From positions 15,260,940 to 15,288,439 of the forward strand of contig CM022666.1 in NCBI GenBank assembly GCA_012295275.1: 27,500 nt of DNA, read 5' to 3'. Numbering within the stretch: the first letter of the stretch is position 1; each line of letters opens with the position of its first letter. The notes below the pieces were generated by a model, which saw nothing but the letters and a program-made list of their open reading frames with translations, was not told where the DNA came from and searched no databases. The position numbers and the translations under genes are program-made. Positions 10,528-27,500 of the stretch are shown here, piece after piece. The DNA comes from Chrysomallon squamiferum. Its lineage: Eukaryota > Mollusca > Gastropoda > Neomphalida > Peltospiridae.

Positions 10528-10800
10528 TTACATTTTATTTCCCCTTTTCAGGCTTTCCCTTCCGATCAAGAATATGACCTTGACATAACCTTTTCCCTGA
10601 AAGGCATGAAAGGTCACATCTACAGTGACGTCGAGGGTCCGGAGATGGTCAATTACCTGTGGGTCAATGACCAGCTGGTTGCTAAAGAAGAAAAAGGAGC
10701 TCCTGAAAAGAATGACCCCAAAAAGTCAATGAAAGGAGTCCCCACACCAATGAAACAGTACATGAAGGAGGCGAGGGATCATCGTCTGGAGGAGAAGTGA
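8768..10800 (+). CDS. FAIM-like protein, 3' part (three exons)
   Basis: Exons 8768-8859, 9520-9569 and 10552-10800 join in phase (2-1, then 0) into about 129 residues ending at TGA 10798-10800. The product has the alternating pattern of a beta-sandwich: W-x-L-x-I-x-GEQF near residue 17, then HVYIDGVPVEA, then YDLDITFSLKG, then YLWVNDQLV. This order (W-x-L...GE-x-F, x-G-x-x-x-E, a hydrophobic strand, then L-x-V-x-D/N) matches what I know of the C-terminal domain of Fas apoptotic inhibitory molecule, a soluble cytosolic family. A lysine/glutamate-rich tail of about 35 residues follows and is longer than in typical FAIM. The N-terminal domain and start codon were not found upstream, so its exons may lie outside the window or be unrecognised. 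The splice joins are firm; the family call is moderate, and an unrelated beta-sandwich protein is possible. Confidence 0.55.
8885..9440. repeat. (TATG)n, (GT)n and (AT)n repeats in intron of the FAIM-like gene
   Basis: TATG tetranucleotides with variants occupy about 8900-9108. A GT repeat lies at about 9221-9270, and a GT repeat at 9338-9357 passes into an AT repeat to about 9390. The long frames on both strands here (Met-Tyr-Val-Cys and His-Thr repeats) are microsatellite translations. Confidence 0.9.
9520..9569 (+). CDS. FAIM-like gene, internal exon b
   Basis: A short 50-base exon between a TATTTAG acceptor and a GTAAGT donor. It completes a Ser codon and then encodes RDNYHVYIDGVPVEAN, ending in phase 0. 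The preceding intron is almost entirely TATG, GT and AT repeats (about 8885-9440). Confidence 0.75.
9570..10551. repeat. Intron with (GA)n, (ATT)n and (CAGA)/(GA) repeats
   Basis: A GA repeat lies at about 9680-9770 and ATTT/ATT repeats at about 9957-10075. CAGA- and GA-type sequence at about 10350-10524 ends only some 27 bases before the acceptor of the last exon. The stretch 10080-10345 is plain AT-rich DNA. Confidence 0.85.
10552..10800 (+). CDS. FAIM-like gene, last coding exon
   Basis: The acceptor is CCCCTTTTCAG. The exon holds 82 codons plus stop, from AFPSDQEYDLDITF through the charged C-terminus ending ARDHRLEEK. Its GC content is far above that of the surrounding intron, as expected for a real exon. 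The stop codon is the first unit of a TGA/CGA trinucleotide run. Confidence 0.75.
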   Translation, partial: AFPSDQEYDLDITFSLKGMKGHIYSDVEGPEMVNYLWVNDQLVAKEEKGAPEKNDPKKSMKGVPTPMKQYMKEARDHRLEEK

Positions 10801-10845
10801 TGATGACGATGATGATGATGATGATGACGACGACGACGACGACGT
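10798..10845 (+). repeat. (TGA/CGA)n repeat that includes the stop codon
   Basis: Read in the gene's frame from 10798, this run gives TGA three times, CGA once, TGA six times and then CGA five times. It therefore supplies nine in-frame stop codons in tandem. In the +1 frame it would encode Asp repeats. Confidence 0.9.
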
Positions 10846-12500
10846 GTTAATTAACGATGCCAGTTCTCGTCTTAGATTAACAGGACTCCAGTTATATATA
10901 AAAATAATTAAAATAGATACTTAGTGCTTGGTACAAATGGTTTTAAAAGGCTGAGCCGAAAGGCGACACGAAGTCATGGTACACGATTTGCACGTTTTAC
11001 GTTTTGGAACGTAAAACACAAACAAACATTATAATGAACTTTATATATGTATATTATATATTCTAGGTGTAAATTAATTCTTGAAATTTTATATTTATAG
11101 TGTTAATTGTCTAATTGTAAATTAATGTAATTTATTTATTTATTTATTCATTTATTTATTTAATATTATTTTTATTTTATTTATTACATATTGTTATTTT
11201 ACTTCTGTGTTATCAATATTTCAGTTTTATTACAACATTGTACGATTACGGACATTTCAGTAACACTGAGTTTTTTGCTGTTGTTTTATCAATTTTTTTT
11301 AACTTAGTATACACCTTTAATTAGGTGTTTACGATATGACATTTTTTATTTACAGATAATGTTGGAAACTTTAAATTACTTTATTCAATCTTATTTAAGT
11401 GTGGTTCGTTTTAAAAATTTCTGAAACCATTAATAAAAATCTGCATATGGAACAAACACTGCTTTTTTCTACATATTCTAAAATACACGTACATGAATAA
11501 TAATAGCTGCAGTACCTATCAGTATGTAAATTAAACATATGTTAACTTTTTAATGTACTTTTTTTTATTATTAAATTAACAATATATCACTTTCATACAA
11601 AAACTATTTTTTACGTCTGGGGAAAAGATTATTAATAATATATATTTTTTAATTTATTTTAACATCATTAGAACGTGTTGGTTAATGTTTGATTGGATCT
11701 CACCTTCATTTTGATATATATCAAAGTTCACACACAGACATACATATATATATATTTATGTATGTATGTATGTATGTATATGAAACCGACTACATTATCC
11801 TGTTATGAGCAATATTATTTGCAAAGCACCAAGCCATAGATAACAAAAATTAAAAAATTAAAAACAAAACCACACACACTTTGATCAGAAGCAAAATAAA
11901 GTGTTTTAAATTGGAATTCACACTCTGCACGTACATTGTTAATTTTCTTTCCTTTCTTATTTCTTTGTTCTTAACTGAAACTGCGAAATGTCCAGAAAAT
12001 CTGGCAGCTACGTTGATAATACGATCTCTTTAATATATGTGTGTTGTTCTTTATTAGATTCCTCAATCAAGAATTAGGAATGTTAGTAAATACATTCAGT
12101 TTTTTTGTCAGTATTTTGATTTTTAATTTTTGTACGTTTCAAGTTTGTAAACATACACTGCATACATGTTATATACATAAGTTCACATATATGTACAAAT
12201 ATATATGCATGTATGCATATCTACCTACCTACCTACCTACATATATACAGAAAGTATATTTGTACATCACAACAACAACAACAACAACAACAATAAACAA
12301 ATAAGAACAACAGCAGTTGAAAGCAATAACATTCAAGCAAACATAAAACTAAGTACTGAAAAAATAAAAATAATAATAAAAAAATAAAATAATAATAGAT
12401 ATCTTTTTTCGATGATTCTGACCTTTTCAGTATTCAATAAAATATAATGCAATAAAATCATAATCGGTTCTAAGAGTTAACTGAGTAAATATTTACGGTT
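10846..12500. other. 3' flank / UTR of the FAIM-like gene, AT-rich
   Basis: The 3' untranslated region probably begins here. A possible poly(A) signal AATAAA lies at 11432-11437. Repeats include ATTT units (about 11130-11160), AT/TATG sequence (about 11740-11780), CTAC units (about 12220-12240) and CAA units (about 12268-12292). No second gene is supported. Confidence 0.5.
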
Positions 12501-12522
12501 CATGTAATATGTCAACACGCAC

Positions 12523-12568
<46 letters not shown>

Positions 12569-13464
12569 AGAGAATCCCTCCGTATTTATACATGTACATA
12601 TAATCAGAAACATACTTGATGTTTTAATTTTCTTGTAAACTACATACTGTTATTTAATGCGGCGTCATTTAGATAGAATATTTATATTTTACGATTTTCT
12701 TTTCTTTGTGTAGTTTGTGTTGTCAGTGGTAAAACTTGACCTCTGACACAGTAATGTTTTTGTCTTTTGTCTTATTTTTTGTTTTTTTTAATTGTCTCAA
12801 TTTGATCATTATTAACATTCGACAATAAAGCTTTAGAACAACAAGCTTCGAATTATTATTTGTTAAATTAAATTTGTGCATTTTGATACAGATTTTTTGT
12901 TCTTACTGTAGTTGTTGTTGTTGTTGTTGTTGTCGTTAAACAAGCAAAGAAAATAAAGAGGGTAAAAGGTCAAATTGAAAGCACATCAGAAATTCATAAA
13001 TAAAATAAAAAAAAATAATAATAAAAATAAAGTAAAATAAATAAAATAAAATAAACAAAACAAAACAAAACAAAACAAAATAAATAAATAAAATAAAATA
13101 AAATAAAATATTATAAATAAATAAATAAAATAAAATAAAATAAAATATTATAAATAAATTAATAAATAAATAAATAAGTAAATTAAATTAACTTAAATTA
13201 ATTACGATTTTTCTGCTACAGTTTTGATAAATCGATGATTTCAAACGAAGACAAATTAAAATAAATACATGCATGGTAAAACGACTACGTTATTGATGTA
13301 TTTGTGTTCTCGTTTTCCCCGCTTGACTGCATCTAGGTCGTGTGTGTTTATTAAACTGTGACAGTGCACTGCTTTCAGTGGGCAGAACTTTTGATTTTGT
13401 ATTGATGGTTCAAGTTTCATGTTTTTTTTAACGATAACAACAACAAAACAATAATAGGAGAAAG

Positions 13465-13518
<54 letters not shown>

Positions 13519-13948
13519 ATTAGTGAAAATAGAACACCGTCAGTGACAGTTTTATTAATTAATTATTGTTATCTGTTGTTATTGTTGTTACGTATCAAAC
13601 TTATTTTTTATCCGAAAATTCTAATTGTTTAATCTTGAAAATGAGATTCACAACAATGATCATTCCCCCCTCCCCTTTCTGAAACTCTGGAGTCGCACCT
13701 GACAATTCAGGAGAAATAACAACAACAATATCAGCAACGTCAACACAAAGAAAAACAAAACAAAAGAAACTCCTTTCTGCTAAAACTCTAGTTGGGTTAC
13801 GTTTATTTCCATAGTAACTAATACAATAATACCTGCTACTATTCTGTTGTTGATATCGTTGTTTTAACAAACCAAGCATAATTAATAATTGAATAAACAA
13901 GCAAATAAATGGTTTAGAAACCAAAACCCCGTCCCAGAAAAAAGACAC

Positions 13949-13979
<31 letters not shown>

Positions 13980-14320
13980 ACACAATAAAAAAAAAAAAAA
14001 AAAAAAAAAAAATAAATTTTTTTTTTTTTTTTTTTAAATGGAAAACGAAAGAATTAACAAAAAAACAAACAATACCTCAAAAGAATTAAAAAAACAACAA
14101 CAAAACGAAAGTAAATCGAATGAAAATAAATAAAGAAAGAAAGAAAGAAAGAAAGAAAGAAATACTTTATCAGTTTAATTCACCGATTACATTATTTCTT
14201 ATTACATACCTGCGCAATTTTGAGTACTGAAAATACTCCCATCATCACCACAGCCAGTTATTATTATTAATATTTCAATAAATTCTGTACCCATTTTGCT
14301 TATCCATACCAGAAATAAAT
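12501..14320. repeat. Intergenic low-complexity DNA, AC, AAAAT and poly-A repeats
   Basis: An AC repeat lies at about 12528-12563 and GTT units at about 12911-12934. AAAT/AAAAT/AAAAC arrays occupy about 13000-13190, including two near-identical stretches ending ATATTATAAATAAAT. An A homopolymer of 52 bases covers 13465-13516. Two further A runs and a T run lie at 13949-14035, and GAAA units at about 14130-14161. An alternative poly(A) signal AATAAA is at 12824-12829. No supported gene; the reverse frame at 13601-13948 is not gene-like. Confidence 0.75.
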
Positions 14321-14330
14321 AATCTACAAA

Positions 14331-14416
14331 TGACGTCATCATCTTTGTTAAGACGTCATCTACAAACCGGAAGCGATTTACTTGAAGACACTAAAGCCAA
14401 AGCCTAGAAGACAACT
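14331..14416 (+). promoter_or_regulatory. Promoter and 5'UTR of the WSC gene (two CREs, ETS site)
   Basis: A full CRE palindrome (TGACGTCA, 14331-14338) and a second near-CRE (GACGTCAT from 14352) are followed by an ETS-type site (ACCGGAAGC, 14366-14374) about 45 bases before the start codon. No TATA box is evident. ATCTACAAA also occurs beside both CREs, so the pair may have arisen by a small local duplication. An in-frame TAG at 14405-14407 precedes the ATG. The motifs are seen; CREB/ATF and ETS regulation is inferred. Confidence 0.55.
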
Positions 14417-23288
<8,872 letters not shown>

Positions 23289-23326
23289 TAACGTATACAA
23301 CAAGTCGTGTGAATGTGTGTGTGTGT

Positions 23327-23365
<39 letters not shown>

Positions 23366-23366
<1 letters not shown>

Positions 23367-23382
23367 TTCACAGAAATTCGTA

Positions 23383-23459
<77 letters not shown>

Positions 23460-23481
23460 TTCACAGAAATTCGTAATTGTA
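23366..23481. repeat. Identical 23-base direct repeats flanking (GA)n
   Basis: The phrase ATTCACAGAAATTCGTAATT followed by GTA occurs at 23366-23388 and again at 23459-23481. Each copy directly follows a GA tract, so the repeat unit is GA tract plus phrase. Confidence 0.9.
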
Positions 23482-23487
23482 TTTCTT

Positions 23488-23562
23488 CCTGAATACAGTA
23501 CACATTATGAAAAACTTGAACAGAAGTGATGAAAAATACTTACATATATATTTGTATTCAGG
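23488..23562. mobile_element. 75-base element with 9-base inverted ends, second copy in intron 5
   Basis: It starts CCTGAATAC (23488-23496) and ends GTATTCAGG (23554-23562), a perfect 9-base inverted pair. The part 23490-23550 matches 19104-19165 on the opposite strand with about three differences. A tiny non-autonomous element is plausible; no target duplication is clear. Confidence 0.5.
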
Positions 23563-23676
23563 GTAACAGTAATTACTGTGACAGAAAGGAAACTCGTTAA
23601 TATAATTATTATATATATAAACAGATTGGCTGGCCTTACAGGTTGTCAAAAGTATCGCCTTCATAATAAATATTAG

Positions 23677-23825
23677 GTGATTTGTTTAACTTCTGCTTCA
23701 TGCTTACACCATTTAATTTTGATATTTAGAGCTCTGTCGCGCTCTCATAATTTCTCTCATTCAGTAAAATTTATAACAATAACCACTATCACACCACCAT
23801 CACCACCACAACAACAACAACTAGA

Positions 23826-23899
<74 letters not shown>

Positions 23900-24803
23900 A
23901 AAAGGATTCCGTAACCGAAATTCCGAAATCGAGAACATTTTTCAAGCAGCTGAGATGGTGATATTCAGTTTTGGTATACGTAAACGTTACTTGAACCAGT
24001 TGTTAGAAATATTATACAACAACAACAACAACAGTAGTAGTAGTAGTAATAATAATAATAATAATAATAATAGTAGTAGTAGTAGTTGTTGTTGTTGTTG
24101 TAATAATAGTATGTAGTAGTAATAGCAGCAGTAATAATGATGTTAATGACAGCGATGGCAATAACAATAACAACATCAACAACAATAACAAATAACAAAT
24201 AAAAAGTCTTAAACTGCTGGTTTAAAATTCCCGATAACATACTATCAACGAAAACTGCTATACTCATAATCATTTACAAAATTTGTTTAATAGCTAAGAT
24301 CAGGCGATTCAACGAGTACTGATTAAACATAAGTAATCAATGAAAAGCAAAAGTATTTTACTTACTCTGCATGTCTGTGTGTCTGTACGTCATGTATGTC
24401 AATATTTATCGCATACTTAATAAAATCGTATTCATATCTATATACAGAAAAACACGTTTACGTCAACCTTTATGACGTCACAAAAATCTCTCGTGTAGTG
24501 TAGATTCCTCCCAAACTGTTGGAGCACCCTCAGTACTTTTGAAGCCTTTTTTTTTAATGAGAATATATTTGCATGTATATGTAGGCCGCTGCTTGTTTCT
24601 TTTTTTTATATATATATATATATTTGTTTTAGTATGTGTGTTTTTGATCATATACTTTATTATTATTATTATTATTATTATTAATATTAATTTAACATAA
24701 GGTAAGTTAAAAGTAGTTTCATATTTAGTTATATATATATACATACAAACACAAACATACACACATATGTTATTTGCTAATAACGCATTTGATTAGGAGA
24801 AAG

Positions 24804-24890
<87 letters not shown>

Positions 24891-25170
24891 GTATTTAAGA
24901 CAAAGCCTTTTGTAACTTTTCCTTATTTTTATTTTCAACATAAACATGTCATTTATATATTTCTTAACATTTTCCATTCAGTACGATATTCTGAATAAAA
25001 CCTTTTTTAATTTTTTTTTTTTTTTTTTTTAAATAATATCTTTACTGTGTGATATTGAAAGATAAATATAAAATAAATAAATAAATAAATAAAATAAAAT
25101 AAAAATTAAATCAGTAAAATATAAAAATAAATGATATGCCAGTTTTTTAATGCATATATAAATTAAAATG
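23677..25170. repeat. Convergent intergenic region, AAT, GTA, GA and poly-T repeats
   Basis: AAT repeats lie at about 23826-23898, and CAA/GTA/AAT repeats at about 24018-24115. A CRE palindrome is at 24473-24480, TA repeats at about 24608-24622 and ATT units at about 24657-24682. A GA repeat covers about 24805-24890, and T, AAAT and AAAAT runs lie at about 25010-25110. A frame at 24445-24500 resembles a short exon, but stops quickly and joins to nothing. AATAAA on the reverse strand (24928-24933) may serve the DUF885 gene. Confidence 0.75.
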
Positions 25171-25379
25171 TTAATTATAAAACAAAATGGCCAACACAGA
25201 CGATATAAAAAGAACTGACAAAACCGAGTCGAAGTGGGAAGCGGTGCAAGTCGTGTGTCGTTCGGATTTCGGGTTAAACGTGCTTATCCAGTTATTAACG
25301 ACTTCTTCCAGAATGTTCAGCGGAAGTCGGCCATTTTGTAACACAGTGGTATGAAACTCTTTTAAGTCGAAGTCAGTGT
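25171..25379 (-). CDS. DUF885 gene last exon
   Basis: The acceptor is CTAATTTCAG. It completes an Asp codon, continues TDFDLKEFHTTVLQNGRLPL, and ends with a Ser/Thr/His-rich linker and a hydrophobic C-terminus before TAA (25173-25171). The preceding intron (25380-25665) consists almost wholly of AAT, GAA, CAA and TATG repeats. Confidence 0.9.
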
Positions 25380-25400
25380 CTGAAATTAGAAAGCGAAAAT

Positions 25401-25498
<98 letters not shown>

Positions 25499-26185
25499 AA
25501 GAAGAAAAAGAAGTAGAACAACAACAACAACAAGATATGTATTATGTATCTACGTATGTATGTATGTATGTATGTATGTATGTATGTTTGTATATATGTA
25601 TGTACGTATGCATGTATGTACGTATGCATGTATGCATATATGTATGAAATTATTCAAACCGTTACCCAATTCTTTTTCTGCCTTCTTTCTCAGTTCCCAA
25701 ATTTTTAATTCTCCAATTTTGTGAGTGAGAATTCTGCCAGGGTACGTTATACTCAGTTCCACCTGGGTGACAGTGTTCTCATAGGAAAGCAAGGTGTGAT
25801 TTGACATGTACTCTATAGCCTGTTCTCTAGTCCATCTGAAAAATAAATCTAATTTTAATGGTAATAATAAATAGACAAATAGCTGAATAGATAGATAGAT
25901 GAATGGATGGATGGATAGATAGACAGATAGATAGATATCTAGATATATAGGTAGGTAGACAGATAAATAAATAAATAAGAACAATGCACTAAAAAACAAC
26001 AACAACAATATATATGCCAATAATATACATACACAAATTCACATACACACACACACAAACATAAAGTCAGACATACCAATTCATACACAGAAACTTATAT
26101 AGATAGAAACACACTTAAATATATACAAAATCACACAAACACGCAAACCCCACCCACACACACTAGCAGCCATACTCACCCACTG

Positions 26186-26245
<60 letters not shown>

Positions 26246-26436
26246 TTACTACACACACAAAGATACAGTGTCGGGATTCCATAAAATGTACATACAAGTG
26301 GAAACCAAATAAAAACACATATAAAATAACTACGTAATTGAACTGTAAGATAACTGCTACTGACTTCTTTGAATGGATTCCAGTGTCGATAACCAAAGAA
26401 CAGGCGCGAAACAGCTCCATGATGTATCTCCCCAGT
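25171..26436 (-). CDS. DUF885-family protein, C-terminal three exons
   Basis: On the minus strand, exons 26436-26365, 25835-25666 and 25379-25171 join in phase. They encode about 149 residues: LGRYIMELFRACSLVIDTGI, then WTREQAIEYM, then QVELSITYPGRILTHKIGEL, then LRKKAEKEL and FDLKEFHTTVLQNGRLPL to VVNNWI. This order is characteristic of the C-terminal part of DUF885 proteins (Pfam PF05960), a family found in bacteria and some animals and thought to include metallopeptidase-like enzymes. The expected HExxH-type region is N-terminal to this part and outside the window. After NNWI comes a non-family tail of about 36 residues with a hydrophobic end (VLSVLFISSVLAILF then YN), suggesting a GPI-attachment signal or membrane tail. 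The gene converges on the WSC gene. Confidence 0.9.
25404..25640. repeat. (AAT)n(GAA)n and (TATG)n repeats in DUF885 intron
   Basis: AAT repeats (about 25404-25470) pass into GAA/GAAGAA repeats (about 25471-25510), then CAA units and TATG repeats (about 25550-25640). They fill the intron between the last two exons. Confidence 0.9.
25666..25835 (-). CDS. DUF885 gene exon (second from last)
   Basis: The acceptor is TATTTTTCAG and the donor GTAACG. It encodes WTREQAIEYMSNHTLLSYEN and onwards, including YPGRILTHKIGELKIWELRK, and ends after KKAEKEL with one base left over. The acceptor phase matches the upstream exon. Confidence 0.93.
25836..26364. repeat. DUF885 intron with (GATA) and (AC)n repeats
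   Basis: Degenerate GATA/GATG units lie at about 25885-25965. Scattered ACAC sequence follows, with an uninterrupted AC repeat at about 26197-26244. No further exon was recognised. Confidence 0.85.
26365..26436 (-). CDS. DUF885 gene exon (third from last)
   Basis: The minus-strand acceptor is TTGTTAACAG and the donor GTCAGT. The 72-base exon encodes LGRYIMELFRACSLVIDTGI then HSK, with two bases left over. The family usually shows the same R-A-C-x-L-V-x-D-T-G-I-H core. A 54-bp minisatellite begins only about 20 bases upstream in the transcript direction. Confidence 0.9.
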
Positions 26437-26454
26437 CTGTTAACAAATAAAAAG

Positions 26455-26841
26455 TGTCCATGTATAGCGTACGTGAACTTTCTTGTGAACATACACATAA
26501 AAAAATAGTGTCCACCTATAGCATACTTGTACTTTCTTGTCAAAATACAAATAACAGTACACTGTCCACGTATAGCATACTTGAACTTTCTTGTCAAAAT
26601 GCAAATAACAATACAGTGTCCACGTATAGCGTACTTGAACTTTCTTGTCAAAATGCAAATAACAATACAGTGTCCACGTATAGCATACTTGAACTTTCTT
26701 GTCAAAATGCAAACAACAATACATTGTCCACATTATCAAAAATATCGTGTCCACGTATAGCGTACTTGAACTTTAATCATTACTTCGTGTTAACACACAA
26801 ATAAAAATAGTGTCCACGTACTTTATTGTGAACATAGATAT
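26455..26841. repeat. 54-bp minisatellite in DUF885 intron
   Basis: Five consecutive 54-base units (starting 26455, 26509, 26563, 26617 and 26671) have the core GTCCACGTATAGCATACTTG then AACTTTCTTGTCAAAATGCA. A truncated unit follows (about 26725) and two divergent ones (about 26748 and 26811). Units 3-5 differ at only a few positions. As 54 is divisible by three, frames on both strands stay open and give artificial 18-residue protein repeats. Confidence 0.95.
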
Positions 26842-27297
26842 ATAGTAATAAGCAGTATAAAAACACAAATAGATGGAGTATTATGTTACTCAGTGATTCC
26901 ACTGAGCTCCAGGATTATTGTTTCAGACGTCATGTAACTTGTGTTGTTGTTTATGAGAAGGTACAGATAAAATATCTCTTTTAGCTAACAGAAAAAAGAG
27001 TAGCCCACGGATTAATTTGAATATTTCTTCTTCTTGTTTCCTTCTTCTTCTTCTTCTTCTTCTTAAACAAAACACTAAATGTCTGATATGTTAACGAAAT
27101 TAATAATTATATTAAGTGGTCATGAATAAACAGATATTCCATATTTTTATTTTTATTTTTAATTATTTTCATTTTTAATATTTATTTATTTACTTACTTA
27201 TTATTTTTTTTATTTATTTATTTATTATTATTATTTTCTTTTTTCATTTTATTATTATTATTCTTGTTTTTGTTTGTTTTGTTTGTTTGTTTTGTTT

Positions 27298-27336
<39 letters not shown>

Positions 27337-27500
27337 CGTAAGTGTAATAAAACATTTAAATTTTGAAAGTCGAAATAGATGGATCCAAATCATGATCTTC
27401 TCATATTTAATAATAATAATAATAATAATAATAATAGGATGATGATGATGATGATAAATTATGTTATTAATTATAAGTATCCCAAAATACAGGGAATGAG
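26842..27500. repeat. Low-complexity end of window, no exon found
   Basis: It contains CTT repeats (about 27025-27063), ATTT/ATT repeats (about 27165-27260), a T homopolymer of about 35 bases (27300-27334) and AAT/ATG repeats (27410-27455). Upstream DUF885 exons must lie further right; none was recognised here. Confidence 0.7.

Larger units (their letters stand above)
23289..23676 (+). other. Putative 3'UTR of the WSC gene
   Basis: After the stop come GT and GA repeats (about 23312-23365 and 23389-23456), with an identical 23-base phrase after each GA tract. A short element with 9-base inverted ends follows (23488-23562). A possible poly(A) signal AATAAA lies at 23665-23670. Confidence 0.5.

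Noticed and set aside
13601-13948. 115-codon reverse frame
   Set aside because: No splice context, no homology, and it ends in low-complexity sequence.
24445-24500. Short frame (HVYVNLYDVTKISRVV) after an AG, possible alternative last exon of the WSC gene
   Set aside because: It does not join exon 10 or 11 in phase without an immediate stop, and no independent gene is evident.
26196-26804. Repeat protein with 18-residue units on either strand
   Set aside because: The 54-bp minisatellite is a multiple of three, so frames stay open by chance; it lies in an intron of the DUF885 gene.

Overview
The window is animal nuclear DNA, most likely from a mollusc (inferred). Genes are split into short exons with GT...AG introns. 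The background is AT-rich and unusually dense in microsatellites (GA/CT, AC/GT, AAT, TATG). One segment (5030-5098) ends in a GGTGTCGTTAAAC...CATT tail of the kind I associate with molluscan SINEs. There are no bacterial operons, rRNA, tRNA or CRISPR arrays.

Three genes can be supported. (1) 8768-10800, + strand: the last three coding exons of a small beta-rich protein. It resembles the C-terminal domain of the FAIM family (moderate confidence), and its 5' exons were not found. (2) 14417-23288, + strand: a complete 11-exon gene whose phases join without error into 412 codons plus stop. It encodes a type I membrane protein with a signal peptide, two WSC domains of eight cysteines each, a short glycosylated stalk made of three tiny exons, one transmembrane helix, and a highly charged cytoplasmic tail. 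A CRE/ETS-type promoter lies just upstream. (3) 26436-25171, - strand: the last three exons of a DUF885-family protein with an added hydrophobic C-terminus. Its 5' part lies beyond the window. Genes 2 and 3 converge.

Layout: 1-8767 is repeat-rich and holds no gene I can support. It contains promoter-like clusters near 400 and 7730, an inverted-repeat element, a duplicated segment with an insertion, and a 26-bp minisatellite. 8768-10800 is gene 1. 10801-14330 is AT-rich intergenic or 3'UTR sequence. 14331-23288 is gene 2, with introns full of ATT and CT repeats. 23289-25170 is its 3' flank and the convergent intergenic region. 25171-26436 is gene 3, followed by a 54-bp minisatellite in its intron and low-complexity DNA to the end. 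Nothing shows that the three genes share a pathway.

The most interesting points are the architecture of the WSC receptor-like gene (duplicated two-exon WSC module, frame-neutral micro-exons in the stalk, polyampholyte tail), the duplicated splice-acceptor region in gene 1, and an inverted pair of about 61 bp linking intron 5 of the WSC gene to its 3' flank.
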